Shown: positions 22,431 to 35,980, counted from the first letter of the stretch. The stretch: DNA of 64,000 nt from Dioscorea cayenensis subsp. rotundata (GCF_009730915.1 NC_052489.1:31547006-31611005); one strand, 5' to 3'. Numbers and translations: made by a program. Notes: generated by a model from the letters alone, not told the origin.

Positions 22431-24037
22431 TTAGAGATGCTTACCATAATAGCCCGGATGCCAAGGACCCAAGCCGCCATCATTCCCAAAGTAGCCCTCT
22501 GCCTTAACTTGTTGTTGTCCTCCAGAGAAAAGCTGTTGGCTTTGGTTGTAGTTGTTGTTGCTGTTGTTGATCAACGCTGCAGAGACAGGGAATGAGCCTT
22601 GAAGGTACTCTGACCATTTAAGTTCTTCAGATTCTCCGTCTGACCATGAGAAGATGCCACTGTCCACTAACGAGCTATTATTGCTTTGCAGGCCATCAAT
22701 CCCCCCGCTGCCGCTGCCGCCACCTCCGATACCGCTGCTGGCACTACTGTTGCTGGAATCATGACATACCTCCCAGTATTGATTCCCAGTCCCATGAGCA
22801 TTTGTGCAGGCTGGAGCAAGAGCAATGGACTTTAGATCCACAGGAGTTGAGAACATTGGGCCAGCACACGTTATGGGCGGCATGACACTATACATATTGG
22901 AGTTACTACAGTTCAAGTCGGGATTGATGTTGAATTGCCTAGAGTTCTGGTTGAACCAGAAGAGTGAGTTGGTGCTGTAGTTCAATCCTGGGGGAAAGGA
23001 TAAGCAGTCCATTGGGTTGGATGTCTGGGTCTGGTTCTGGCTGCAGCTCGATGAGCTCTCATGTCTGACCAAGAACTGGTGGTGATCCATGCATGAATCC
23101 CTGCAGCAGCTGGAGCTCTCTGTTCCTAATGGTAACAGTACTGCTGGTATTGGATTTGAAGTTGTCAGGGAGTGGGAGCTTCACTTCACTACTGACTTGT
23201 GGCTTTGATATCTTCTCAGCGTCTCCTTCGGCGGTGGCCTTTGCAACCATCTTCTCTGGCATCTGTTTGGGTCTCTGTCTCTGAGAGCGGCTTGTGTGTG
23301 ACAGGGTCAATCCCCCTCTGCCTCAGCTTCTTCTTAATGCACGAGTTCCAGAGGTTCTTTATCTCATTGTCTGTTCTTCCTGGCAACTGTGCTGCAATCT
23401 GAGACCACCTGCTTCATTGATCATATTAAGGAAATCCAATATGAGCAGAAATCAAATTTAGAGTTTGAAGTTTTTAAAAGGAATTATGAGAAAGCACCTG
23501 TTGCCTAAGACCGCATGCAGCTCAATGATGAGGTTCTCCTCCTGGTCTGAGAATGTGCCTCTCTTCAGGTCAGGTCTCAAGTAGTTTATCCACCTCAATC
23601 TGCAACTCTTCCCACACCTCTGGAGACCTGAACCAAGTGCATGCCAACAATTAATGTTGCATGATTACAACTAATCAAGCTCAAGCTCAAGCTCAAGCTT
23701 AAGCTGGTCAAATATATGCAATATTCTTTTTTTCTTTTCCTCATTTTTTTTTTTTGATAAAAGTGGATAAACCCAGTTAATATATATATATATATATATA
23801 TATGTAATAATATTGTTCATTGTTAATATATCTTGGCCTCAAGTAGCTAGCTAGTACGTTGATATGTGTGGAAGAAAAAAGAGCAACATATAGAAAGGTT
23901 TTACCAGCAAGTTTAGGTACTGAGCTCCAGCATCCATGGCCGTACTTGGTGATATGCTTCATGAGCTTCTCATCTTCCTCTGGAGACCAGAGTCCTTTCC
24001 TGAGCTTCTGTTTATAACAGCAAGAATGCCTACCCAT
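22431..24037 (-). CDS. R2R3-MYB transcription factor, subgroup 13-like (MYB61/MYB86 type), with two frame breaks
   Basis: Exon 1 (24037-23905, 133 nt) and exon 2 (23627-23498, 130 nt) have exactly the sizes typical of plant R2R3-MYB genes; exon 3 starts at 23408. Together they encode the R2 repeat ([17 protein letters not shown], then [20 protein letters not shown]) and the R3 repeat ([40 protein letters not shown]), followed by [19 protein letters not shown], characteristic of MYB50/55/61/86. In the strict frame the protein ends at TGA 23218-23216 (151 aa). The expected C-terminal region is instead found in two further frames: 23310-23059 ([20 protein letters not shown]...) and 23090-22431 ([20 protein letters not shown], ending YYGKHL). 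Each switch skips one base. Subgroup 13 members act in secondary wall, seed mucilage and stomatal programmes. Either the allele is truncated or the sequence has two single-base errors. Confidence 0.85.
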
Positions 24038-24047
24038 TCTTGTACTA

Positions 24048-24093
<46 letters not shown>
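24048..24093. repeat. (TA)n microsatellite just upstream of the MYB start codon
   Basis: About 21 TA units lie roughly 10 bp upstream of the MYB ATG (24037), so in the 5' leader or core promoter. A second (TA)n tract (about 23779-23803) lies in the first intron. Both are likely length-polymorphic. Confidence 0.8.
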
Positions 24094-24095
<2 letters not shown>

Positions 24096-24299
24096 ACAGG
24101 AAGTAGGCTAATAATTAGGCTAAGCTCAACCACAATCTGGTTGTAGGGAGTGCAATGCTCTCAGCTGCTGTGATCGATCGAATGAATCAAATTGTTTTTG
24201 GTCAGTTAGTTGTCGGCAAGAGACCCAATTGTTGTGGTTTGATTCAAAATACTAATGTCATCAGCCTTTGAAGGTGGGTGAGTGAATCAGAATGTGTGG

Positions 24300-27200
24300 G
24301 AAAGGGATGGTGGTGGAATGATGAAAAGAAGAGAAGAGAAGCTGGTCCAGGAGAAGAAGGAATGGAATCAGGAGTCAGGACTGATCCAGAAGAAGAGGGG
24401 AAGGCTCAAGGCCTCTGCTTCTGCTAAAAAAAAGGAGGAAGGAAGGTCACACTGTCACAGTCAAGTGGGTCTCATTTGAACCTCAGGTTCCTTTTTCTCT
24501 CTCTCTTCTCCAATATTATATATATCTTATATATATTTTACTCCCTCCTCTCCACATTCACTACTATTGTTTAAATTTAACTCTCTCTCTCTCTCTCTCT
24601 TTACTTGTTTATTCAATCCCTTCATTAATTTCCATGTCTGAAAGCTCATGTCTCTACTCTCTATTAGATAAATCATAAATGGTGGGGACGAAGTCTTTGA
24701 TTTTTAAATGAAGACACAACACCATCACGGATCAAATTAAACTTGAATGAAAGAACAGCCAGAGTACTTCCTTCCAATATATACATGTACGTCAAAGTTA
24801 ACTTTTTTTTTTTTCCTTTCAGATGTAGACTCTTGTCTTCCTTACATTAGATGTGAAGCAACCCACTAAATTTTGTCTTCTGTTTAAGTGCTACGTACTT
24901 CCATATATGTTAACTTAAAATTAATAATTACATCTACTTACTATATATTAATATATATATATATTATAAAAATGAATAAACCACAACTCTATACTATATA
25001 TTAATTCACTAGCTAACAAGTGTATAAATACATAAGCATAAATGGATATATATATATATATTATTGTAAAAAATTAATATTATGCTGATGCTTTTAATCA
25101 ATCTTTGCGACATAAGGAATTGAACATGACTCTTTTTTGCTTTTAGGCAGATATCATCAAATCTGTTATCATATTATTGGGAAAAATTGTATCATTCATT
25201 AGGTGGAATCAATTAAGGCACCTTATATATCAACCTTCCTCAATATGGGACTAATTAGCTTCCACAATGTGCATCTTGTTGATTTCTTTTTTGTTTCCTT
25301 CATGCATGTAAATAAATTGCCTTGGCTCCAAATTTACTTTTATTCTGAGTGTCATCAATCATCACAGTGCAAGCTTAATTGGTTGGATGAATTACCCAAT
25401 CTGATAACTTAATTTGTAATTGATCATATATATTGAGTAGAATATTATTGTTGAACACCTATAAAAATATAATTAACATGGCATACATATATATATTGAG
25501 TGTTTATTGAATTGGCCAAATGGTGGCATATGGTGTGATAGTCAATAATAATATTTTTGATGAACATTTTGCAATTTGCTGACAAGAAAATCTTGGAAAA
25601 TCAGGGAGGGGGATATAACAATATCAAGTCAATACAGTATCTTCATAGTTAATTTGGTTTGCAATCAATGATTAGAAGTGTAAAGAGGCATGATTGAGTG
25701 CATGTGAGCCTATGTGATTCTAAATTAAAGAGAATGGGTGGAGAAACATGATGATAAGAGTATCATAACCCCATCTTTAATGTGTGATTTCTGTTTCATT
25801 GGGACCCAATTATTAAAAAAAAAGGAAGGGATATTTTCTTTATAGCCCCCCCACCACCACTATCTTCCTAATTCCTTGCTGTTTCCAGCTTTACTTTCTA
25901 TAACATTAAGGTCCCATGACAGACTTTGTGATCAAACTCCAAAAAAAAAAAATAATAATAATTCCTAATAACAAACAAATTCAAACTAGGTGTAATTGGC
26001 TGTCTCCGCCGCCTTGTGGAAGGTACATGTATTTCCCTTATTTGCAGCTAAATAAACAATTAATTAGAAATCATGGATACAGGCATATATTATTTATTTA
26101 ATTAATTGGAATCGAAAAGGGGTCATGAGTTTCTTTCTAATTCTTCCAAATCATGAACAAGGAGGCCCCTTCAAGAATCAAAATTAATCATCTCTTGAAC
26201 ATTAATAAAATACAATGTTCTCTCTTAATTTCCTCTTAATTACCTCCTGTTATCTATAAATAAACATCTAAACATATTTATTATATAATGAACATCACCA
26301 CCCAGTCAGAGATAGTTGAATGATAGTTGCCTTACCCTGACATGATCATGTTTGATTAATCTTTTGTTACAAATTAAGACTTAACTAGTCCATAAAGTTG
26401 ATTATATATATTGTTATATTGATGGGGGATTTTTTCCCCTTCAATTATCATCATCAAATTAAAAGTCTTCATTAATCAATTCAGTGGTGCATGAGAAAGG
26501 TACGTCGGGTCGGTGGGTGGGTTATGTTATTAAACAAAAAGAGTTTAGAGCAAGCGAGTAGGAATTAAGCAGTCATGCATGCATACTTTTCCCCTAGGAT
26601 ATATAATATAGATCTTTGGATATACAAAAAGGGTTCTTTTTATAAGAGTTGGCTATGTATCTTTACAGAGTTTTATTTTACCTATTCCTAATTAAGCAAA
26701 GATGGGGAACGCATTAGCATTAATAAAGCTGGTTCTAGCTATTTAAATTGTCAATATATAGATACACGCATATATTTATGGCAAATTAAACCACCTAAAG
26801 CTGCATCTCGCAGGTCTAAAGCAGAGACAATAATGAAGAGAGATTGGAAAGACTTTCTCATGGTGAATGAATGGACATGCATGCATGTTTATCAAACTCA
26901 CACTTTTAGCTTTTAAAATGATCTATATATTTTGTGCAGATCTCTCTCTCTCTCTCTCTATATATCTCTATCTATATATATATATACATGATAGGATCAT
27001 AGATATATATATATATATATATATTAATTTATATATCAAAATTTATCAACTAATGTTTTATACGTACGTTGTAGTTGGGAAGTTGCAATCTGTGGGTCTA
27101 AAACACAAGAAGGATGGAAGACCACGTAACGGTGCACCATGTATTGACGTGAAATAGCACCAATCAGTCAGCTCCGGATCGACCAATAGAAGCAAAATGG

Positions 27201-29376
27201 TTCTCTGTCAGTCCAATCTCTAGCTAGCTAGCAACGTCCATGTTTTCAACATTATAGTTACACATCTACGTTCTAAATTACGACGTGACCAAACCGGCAT
27301 GCATGCATGCAGAGCACTCTCAATCTCATGCACACTGGGGTAGTTGGCTGGACTGCTGTCAACCTTTCATCACTTCATTGCATGGCTTAACATCAATTTA
27401 ATGCTGATAACTGTCACAGCTTTAATTATTTTTATTGCAGAGAGGTTCGTGGGTCAATGTACTTGAATGCTATGCAGACGCATGCATGCATGTCTTCATC
27501 CATCCCAATTCCCAAACACCACTGCAGCCTGCTAGCCTTCATTCCATTGCGTTATATATATCCACCTCTGATTCTTCAGTAAATACTACTCCAATAGATA
27601 TACTTCACACTTTTATAATAACCGCATTATTATAAATTAATGTGCAACTCTGCCAGTAGTCCATCAGTCATATTGCAAGGTATATATATATAAGTTTACA
27701 TATATACGTACGTAAGCACTTATAGATTGGGGTTTCAGAAGTTACTATTAAGAAAGAAAGCGAGAATTTATTAAAAAAAAAATAAGGAGAGAATAAAAAA
27801 AAGTATATAAATACAAACAAGTACCATATATATATATGCCATCATAATCCCTATATGTAGGGCGTGCAGGACAGTGCGTGAGATATATATCTTCTTCATT
27901 TTGTAAAATTGTATACTTATCCAATCTCCACCGACAGATTGCATGGAAAGGAAAGAATGCTCATGATACCCCATTTATAATATAATTGACTAGATACAAG
28001 TAGCTGAGAGCCATGCACACACACACACATACACATATCTATATATATATATTCATAGGTGATAAGTATGAAACTATCAAATCAACGATGGACGAACTAC
28101 TGTGGATCAAGGGGTGCCAACTATTTCATGATATTGGGCATACCACAGCAATGGGTTGGGAATTTCCGGAGTTCTCCATGGTAATATATAGGAGATATTT
28201 TAATGATAGATAATTGATATATTTATTGAAAATTATATAATTCCTGCATGCCGTTCATTTCATTTTATATATTATGCTGGTTAATTTGACGCAACCTGAA
28301 AAACTAATTAAGCACTTCGAAGTTTGTTGAAACAAAATCCTTGGCAAAGTGAAAGTTTGCCTTTATCTGGGAAAGCCTTTTTTGTGCCTCTTGCTAAAAG
28401 AAGAATTAATGCAATTTCTTTGAGAATAGCTTAATTTCTTGCTTGATGTTTTTGACTTTTCTAGTTTGTGTTTCTGGCACATATGCCTGATCAATAGTTC
28501 TGAAATAGATCAAATTATATATTGTGTTTTCTTTCTTTCTAATTAATTAGTATAGTTAGAGACAATATTATTGAAAGTGTTTATATATATATATATATAT
28601 ATATATTGTCAGTTCCCCTGTAGATTGGAAGTGATGGGCATGAGAGTGATAGAAGAATTAGTCATCTATGAGGCCTTTCACTAATTGAAAGCAGATTGGT
28701 CCACCAAAATAAATCTGAGACATAAAATCAATGTTACATGGGAGTGCGCCATTAGAGGTCCCTTTCCATGTCCACTTTGATCATGCACAGCCACAGGGCC
28801 AAGCCATGATCAGTTTCAACCAATTAAGTAATTAAGAGAACCTTAGATGGATGTAGGCCTGAGCCTTATCTCTGGACACAGATAGCAGCAGGCCATATCT
28901 AGCTATAGCCCTTGTGCATGGCTCTTTATATATTATTGCGCTGCCATTGGACCCCATTTTATGCTCTACTGGGGAACCGACGTTTAATGACTTCACTATG
29001 CACTATATATATATATATATCTGCAAAGAAGATACATATAGTGGCCAAAGAGAAGCAATGAGGTGTCAGTTAAGGACATCATGAGGAACTCCCAGCTGAG
29101 CTTTCAAGGATATAGTTAAGAAGTCTGAGCCTCCAGTAAACTAGTACTGACCCATGCATGCACGCCACGAGAATACCAAATGATATGGAGGTCATTGTCC
29201 TAAAGTTCTCACAATTATAGGGTAGGTCCTTTATCCTTCTTCAACACACATGGGGTACTCTCCCATGCATGTATAGACAAGCAGATAATTGATCATTAAA
29301 AAAAAGTAGAAAGTAAATAAAAAATTAAATATATATAGGAGGATCTACCAAATCAATGTTGATTATTTACCCCTTA

Positions 29377-29407
<31 letters not shown>

Positions 29408-30056
29408 TATGAGATCAGCATGATATATGCGATAGCACCTGACAAGTGACAAATAACACTTGCTCTGTCTAAAATAATTAATCACTTTAACTCTTAATTA
29501 TATATAGTTAAGGGCCTCAAATAATTAAGCCCATACCCACCGCGAGTTAATTTTATTTGCAAGGTTACTTATTTATGGACGACCTATATCTAATTCATTT
29601 GCTTCACCTCGATCTTAATTTGCCAACGCTATATATATGATCTGATAATTATGATGATGAGACTGCTGGACTTTTCTTTTCATCAACTTGCTTTAACGGC
29701 AAAATAATGTGAGTTTGTCTATCCATATGAATTAGCTGACTTTTCATTATCTGTTTAACGTACGCCCTAAAACAATTTTGATTACTCAACTCAACTTTAC
29801 TTTTGGAAGCCATTAATTATATGAGAAGGACAACGGTTTGTAATTACTCTTTAATAACTGATCATACACAAAAGCCAAACAATCACATGGAAAGCATACC
29901 CCAAAACGGGACATGAGTAGCATTGTCTTGAAGAGTCTTTTGATAGACTAATTAAACAAGATTCAGTTGTCAAATCCCTCTCTCAATCTCAAACAGATCA
30001 AAAGAAATATGCATGATCCTGAATAATCAGTCATCGTACTGTTTGGTGTTATGTTG
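24300..30056. other. Gene-poor AT-rich intergenic region
   Basis: I find no exon chain, tRNA or transposon terminus that I would defend. The sequence has many (TA)n tracts (for example 24953-24963, 27007-27024, 28581-28606, 29377-29399), GCATGC strings and homopolymers. The part next to 24300 is presumably MYB promoter. Confidence 0.45.
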
Positions 30057-30240
30057 CAAACTCAATTTAGTCCCACATCACCTAATTGAGGAGAAGTCCA
30101 TATACATATATGTGGGGGCTGGGAGCCCCCACCCTTCTAAGATTATGGGTCCTCCGCCAAATCTGATTTAGTTCTACACCCTCTAATCAAGGAAGAGTCT
30201 ATGTGCATGTATTATAAAAGTTCTAGAAGAGTTTAATTAA
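30057..30240 (+). repeat. LTR-like fragment with an internal imperfect duplication
   Basis: Two related strings lie about 103 bp apart: TTTAGTCCCACATCACCTAA with GAGGAGAAGTCCATATACAT (about 30066-30110) and TTTAGTTCTACACCCTCTAA with AAGGAAGAGTCTATGTGCAT (about 30167-30209). This resembles the start of plant LTRs of the AGTCCCACATC type. Between them is a perfect hairpin, GTGGGGGCT-GGG-AGCCCCCAC (30111-30131). Boundaries are uncertain. Confidence 0.4.
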
Positions 30241-30375
30241 TTAAAAAAAGACTAATTACTTCCGACCACCAAAATACAGATTCTAGTGTTTCCTCAGGTT
30301 TAAGCATACGCGTCTTCGTATTTAATATTAAAGATAATCGGAGAGCATGGACTAAGAGAGAATTAATGAGAAAGA

Positions 30376-31190
30376 TGTTGGGCTTGGGTTCCCTTCCTAT
30401 GTGGAGAAAGCCCAAATCTTTTGTGAGGCCCATGTTATGATAACGCATTAGGGTTTTAATAATATTTTTCAGCAATTTTCTTTGAATATAGGTCACGGTT
30501 TTTTGCAGCCTCTTTGAGAAAATAAAGAAAGGGATAGTTTGTGAGATATTCTATTCTATAGCCAATTTCATCAACTTAACAATCGGATAATCATTTGTAG
30601 GCTAATCGAGCTGAGTTTAGGGAGGCATGTTCGCATATCAATGTTCTTCACAATGAACAATATAGATTTGATTTTAATGGATGATTTTCTGATTAGAGCT
30701 CTATGAATATAAAGATGTTCTTGGTTGCTGCTCCGTGAGTTTGATCTAACTTTATGATCGATGAGAGCATCCAGTGAGTACGATTTGGGCTGTTTTTCGG
30801 TTTTAGAAGACATTTAAAGGTTTAATCTTAATGGTGGAGATCATTGTTTGAGGTCAGGAAGGTTTTGCAATAACTGCAGTCCTAGTTTATCTCTTCATAG
30901 TCTTGTGTTTCTCATTTATGATGGTTGATCATGTTTTGGCATGATGTGCTAGTGAACATATTTAATTGCTATAGACATTATTGATTCATAGTGGAAGCTT
31001 TGCATTTGGACTGGAAAAGGTTTTTTTTTTATTATTATTATTATTATCTTGAAGGAGTTTTTCACGTTAAAAATTGTTATGGTTTGTGTGAAGTTTTGTG
31101 ATCTCTATTGTATTTTTGGACAAATAACTATTGCTCCTCTTATTCATTCAAGCATGAAAAGATTTGGTGTCCTATGTTTCCCCTTTTAAA
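30376..31190 (+). mobile_element. Diverged relative of the solo LTR at 3610
   Basis: It begins TGTTGGGCTTGGGTTCCC with CCTATGTGGAGAAAGCCCAAAT, nearly identical to the start of the 3610 element, then diverges. Later parts correspond again: GTGGAAGCTTTGCATTTGG (about 30991) and TTTTTCACGTTAAAAATTG (about 31060). The right end is not clear; the given end is an estimate. No internal retrotransposon genes adjoin it. Confidence 0.45.
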
Positions 31191-31199
31191 AAAAAAATA

Positions 31200-31833
31200 C
31201 ATAATCACACAATTTATCTTCAATCTTCATCATGATCTAATTCATGGAGAGCTAAGAGTGCATGTCATATATATATATATATATATATGCACGAACAAAC
31301 ACATATACACATACATACTCACGACACCAAGTGTTAGTCATCTTTTTTTTAAAAAAAAAAATTGAAAAAAGGGGATTTGATTAAAATATAAAGGTGCACA
31401 ACATATGGTCAATATTTTCTTTTCATATTGAACAAACAATCTCACCATGGATCTTAAAATCCATGGGGATTCCTAATGCAAGATTGAATTACAAAAGCAG
31501 ATGAGTACAGATGGCATTGGTCAATCAAATACTGAAACCATCCCACCTAAATCACAGTACTAATTTACAAATCAATTCATTGGCTAAAACCAAGGGGACA
31601 CACAAGTTCACTCATGCATGAATATCCATTATAAATGTGAAACATATATATCACAGGATGATTCATGATCAGAAAGAAAGTCTGGCAGCTTTCAGATTAT
31701 GGGCTTCATTGGTTGACTTTGATTTATCCAGGATCGACCACATAACATGAACATCCTCATAAGCACACGCCATCACCTCACAATGAAGCTTCATCCCCTG
31801 ATGATCATGCCCTGCTTCACATTAACATGAACT

Positions 31834-31864
<31 letters not shown>

Positions 31865-34514
31865 GCCATTGCTATTACAATTTGAGCATATGTATATATA
31901 CAGTTAGCACATGTATAATGAGTGCTAGAAATTGATATATATACCTATCTGAGAATTCTCTCTTGGTGGGTTGAAGAGATTGCAAGCCTTTCTAAAAGGA
32001 GAGGTGATGGTCTTTACCCAAGAACCCATGAACTTAATTATACTTTTGAAAAGATTGATTTGTTGATGTGATGATACTGGTCTTAAAGATCACTTAATTC
32101 ATTGTATGTGTGTATATATATATATATGTAATTAATCTATGTGGAGAGAGGAGTTGTGGGGAGGCAAGATCCGTGGGATGAGGTCTCTTAAGTTCTCAAG
32201 CACATGGATTCGTATTATATATATATCCTCAATGTGATGAGAGTAGAGACTGTCTTAACATTGTTGCTCGCATGCCTAATTAATTGTTTTAGAATTTAAT
32301 GTGTACTAATTCAGACAATGCTTGTGCACTTGCAACTTGCAGCTGCAGGACAGATTTTAATTCAAATATGTTCCCTTTGATCGAGCCTTTGTTTTCACTT
32401 TATAATATATATATACTCATGAACTAACCAGAAGCTTAATTTTCAGTTAATGAGGCTTTAAAAAATCACTTGAAGGCATGAGTTTAGATTTAAGAGACTG
32501 GTTTAATAAATATGTCGGTTCAAGTTAATGAGATTGGGGGATGCCTTAATTAGAAAATGTCTTAATTAATTTGCGTCCAAGTTCACCTAATTACTCCTAA
32601 GTAATTAATGATGAGCAATTGTTTATAACCTTGGTTCCAAAGAAGACATGTTCTATCCACGTTAAATATTCTTAAGCATGCTTCTCCCTATGAATTAATT
32701 TAGGGTCGACATATATCCCGTGCCAATGTGATGCATCCTCTTTCATTAATTAGTAACATTCAACAACACCCCATAGTTTGTGTAGCAAATTACTTTTTGT
32801 GTGTGTGTGTGTGATCAATCTATATGTATATGCTAATATATATATATATATATACAGGAAGATATATATATATACATATTTCTTCTTAATATATATGTGT
32901 TTATATGATTACATATTATGGAGGCATTAACCTTCATGAAATTCATATACCTAGCTAATTAAGCTGCTGGCTTAGGTATATAATGAAATTCATATAAAGA
33001 AATTTATATGCTTACATAGTTATATGAAATTCATATAACTTAATGATCAATGAACGGGCAATTAATTAAAGTCAACATATTATGATTTAAGCCATTGATA
33101 AAGATATAAAGAAGGCTAGAAAGTAGAGGGAAAGGCCTTAGTTGCGTGAAACTCATGCGATGACTAATGTAGATATGGTTCCATTTGAGACCCGGGTCAG
33201 CTGCATGCCATATATTAATTAGGTAGTGGTTAAGTAAAGCCACTAATGCTAATATATATTCCAGTGTGAATCCTCAACTAGCTAGCTACCTAGAGCTAGG
33301 CCGCTTATTCCTCTCCTGACTTTGATCCACAAAAACGGCATGAGATGCATGCATTGATGGAACAATTAGCATTATTGTACGTACGTAGCACCCTAGCTAG
33401 CTCTCCAAAGACCACTCTTTAATCGGTGCTGAATTATTTTTTATACGTAAATACTTGAGTCATTTTCTATGTTCAGATATGTACACGTATGTGGTTTTTT
33501 TTTAATGAATATGATTAAAAAAAGAAAAAAACATGTACACGTACATGTACCCTTAACCTCAACTCACACACATATATATATCATATATGTACTCTTATTA
33601 TTATTATTATTATTATTTTTTTAATGTTGTTATTATATGTCATGACCCCCAAAAAGAGGGAAATGTTTAATAACATGAACATATATAGTTATTATCATGA
33701 ATATAATTTGTACGGTGATTTGAAATCAATGGCTCGATCGTCTAGGGTAAATTTTTCTAGAAAATTAATATCCTTCATAATATGAAAAGCCTAGTTTTTA
33801 TTTTTTTTTTTAATTTGTAAAAGTTTGTGTTTATTTTAATATATGAACTATTAAAAAAAAAAAATTATGATAGAGGTGGAGTAAAAAAGAGATCAGGGAA
33901 ATAACCAAAAATATTTGACTTAAACCAACGGAGTGAAAGAAGAGATGTTCTGATGAGGTGGTTGCTGTGCTTGAGCATCCTTCTTGCGGCCCCTTTACCC
34001 AACCTACAAAACTATCAGTGTTCTTCTTTATATATCACCAAAGGAATGATATGATCTAGATAGGGTTAATAATTAAAAGGCAGAGATGCTTGGAGGAATT
34101 ATAGTACCAAATCTCCATTAATATTCCAATATTATGTTTAATTGTAAACACCACACAAGAATACAATATGTGCACATACATGGTCCCTACTGTTGTCCTC
34201 ATTTTACGTCAGCATCTCAATGGATCACACCTCATGAGTACTAGAGTGCTCCTCTCGAAAAAATGATCCTTGTTCTCCTTGCCTTCAAACAATCACTTCT
34301 CTCTTGATTTCAGTTAAGGAAGCAGCACTTACTGACTGCATAGTATAGTAAATAAAGTGAAGCATATAGCATTGGGATCGAACAGCAGCATGACTTAAAT
34401 TAATGTTCTATTTTTTAAAAAAAAAGAAAAAATGAATAACTCATAATGCATAAAAAAAAATAAAATAGAAATAAGGAATACAAAGACCGTGAGAAGAGAA
34501 TAAAAAAAAAAAAA
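31200..34514. other. Gene-poor AT-rich intergenic region
   Basis: Nothing coding is recognised. It contains (TA)n tracts (31267-31288, 31838-31860, 32838-32854), a (TTA)n tract near 33596-33617 and scattered TAGCTAGC/GCATGC strings. Confidence 0.45.
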
Positions 34515-35980
34515 TCGGTCCTATCTGCGATCCCTACTTATTGGATGTCGCTGTTTCGTTTACCTGGTTGGGTTATCAAGGAGATCAACAGAATTAGAAG
34601 GGATTTTCTTTGGTCTGGACCAGACATTGAGCACCCACGGTGGAGGCTGGTGAGTTGGGATAATCTTTGTCGTCCAAGGGAACAAGGTGGATGGGGTATT
34701 CTTGAATTATCAAACTTTAATCTTGCGCTCTTGGGCAAATGGTGGTGGAAGTTAATGACGGATGCTACTTGGTGTGGTGCTGATATCTTACAGTTCAATT
34801 ACGGCGTTCTTCGTTGGAATATGTTCCCCAGGCAAACGGGTAGGATTTCCTACTTCTGGAAAGGTGTTCTGAGCTGCCTGCCGGCTTTTAGGGGATGCGT
34901 GTTGCATGAGGTCAGTTCTGGAACTGAAACATTATTCTGGAAGGATAGTTGGTTTGCGGGGCAGGCACCTATGTTCATTTGGCCGGAGGAATTCAAAAGG
35001 GCTAGGGAGCCCAATGGAACGGTGCGCGAGATGGGTTACATCCTAAACCAGGCCCCTTTTTCTGGTGAGGAGGAGAGTCGGTACTACAAGGATAGGTTAA
35101 CGAATTTTGATGAGGCGGTAGGAGATAGAAAGAGGTGGAGGTTGAACGGAAATGGTATTTTCACGGTGAAGTCTTTCTACTCGTTTCTCATTGATGGTGG
35201 TGTGCGTTGCCCTCTTACTCGGTTCTTCTGGAGAAAGCCATGCTCGAAGAAAGTTAGTCTGTTTAACTGGTTAGCTGAGAAGAATAAGATTCTCACCATG
35301 GATGTTCTTGCGAGAAGAAGTTGCAATCGCCTCCCTACGACGACCTGCGTCCTGTGTAATTCGGCCTTAGAGTCGCCTGACCACCTCTTCTTACATTGTT
35401 TAGTTGCTAATAAGGTGTGGGGGTACTTCGTGCAGTTACTGCATCTTCCAGACCCTCCTGGGTCTATGCAGGAGATCTGGCGGGGTTGGCGAACCTCGAT
35501 TCGGGCTAATTTTAGGGAGATTGGGGGCTTAGTTGCTAAGGCTATTGTGTGGAATATTTGGCTTGTTAGAAATGATTGCATCTTTAATGCCAACTATTTG
35601 TCTACGCATGCCCTTGTTTTGAAGATTGCCCGTATGTTGATTTATTGGCTCTCTTCAGTTGTTGAAGGTTCGCGAGAGACGACAGAGGATACTATTGCCA
35701 GGCTTCGGCAGAGCACGGAAGCCCTTGGGACCAGTGGAGTGGAGTCTGGCCGAGACCCTCTCGCCGGGGTAGATCATGATCTTCTATTAGACTAGTCTGG
35801 TTCTGTATTCTGGGGGGATGAGAATCCTTTGCTGATTCTCATCCGGCGCTGTTCTGATATGCCACTTCTCGTGGTGTTTTGTTTTGTCTTTTGTTGACAC
35901 TTGCGTTCAGTTTGTATCCCTTCTCTTTATTTAATTAATGGTAGTGGTTTATCCACCTTTTCAAAAATAAAAAAAAAAAA
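34515..35980 (+). mobile_element. 5'-truncated LINE with a long open ORF2 tail
   Basis: From TCG at 34515 the frame reads SVLSAIPTYWMSLFRLPGW, the end of the LINE reverse transcriptase, and stays open to the stop at 35795. It runs through QGGWGILELSNFNLALLGKW, GTETLFWKDSWFAG, then a zf-RVT domain (FNWLAEKNKILTMDVLARRS, CVLC, SPDHLFLHC) and VVEGSRETTEDTIARLRQS. Over 420 codons without a stop suggest a young copy. A 3' UTR of about 150 nt follows and ends in the hairpin GTGGTTTATCCAC (35944-35956) and an A-rich tail. AATAAAAAAAAAAAA occurs both directly before 34515 and after 35966, a possible target duplication that cannot be separated from the poly(A). Confidence 0.9.

Noticed and set aside
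28900-29230. Possible microRNA hairpin in the gene-poor region
   Set aside because: I could not find a foldback arm pairing or a match to a microRNA I know.
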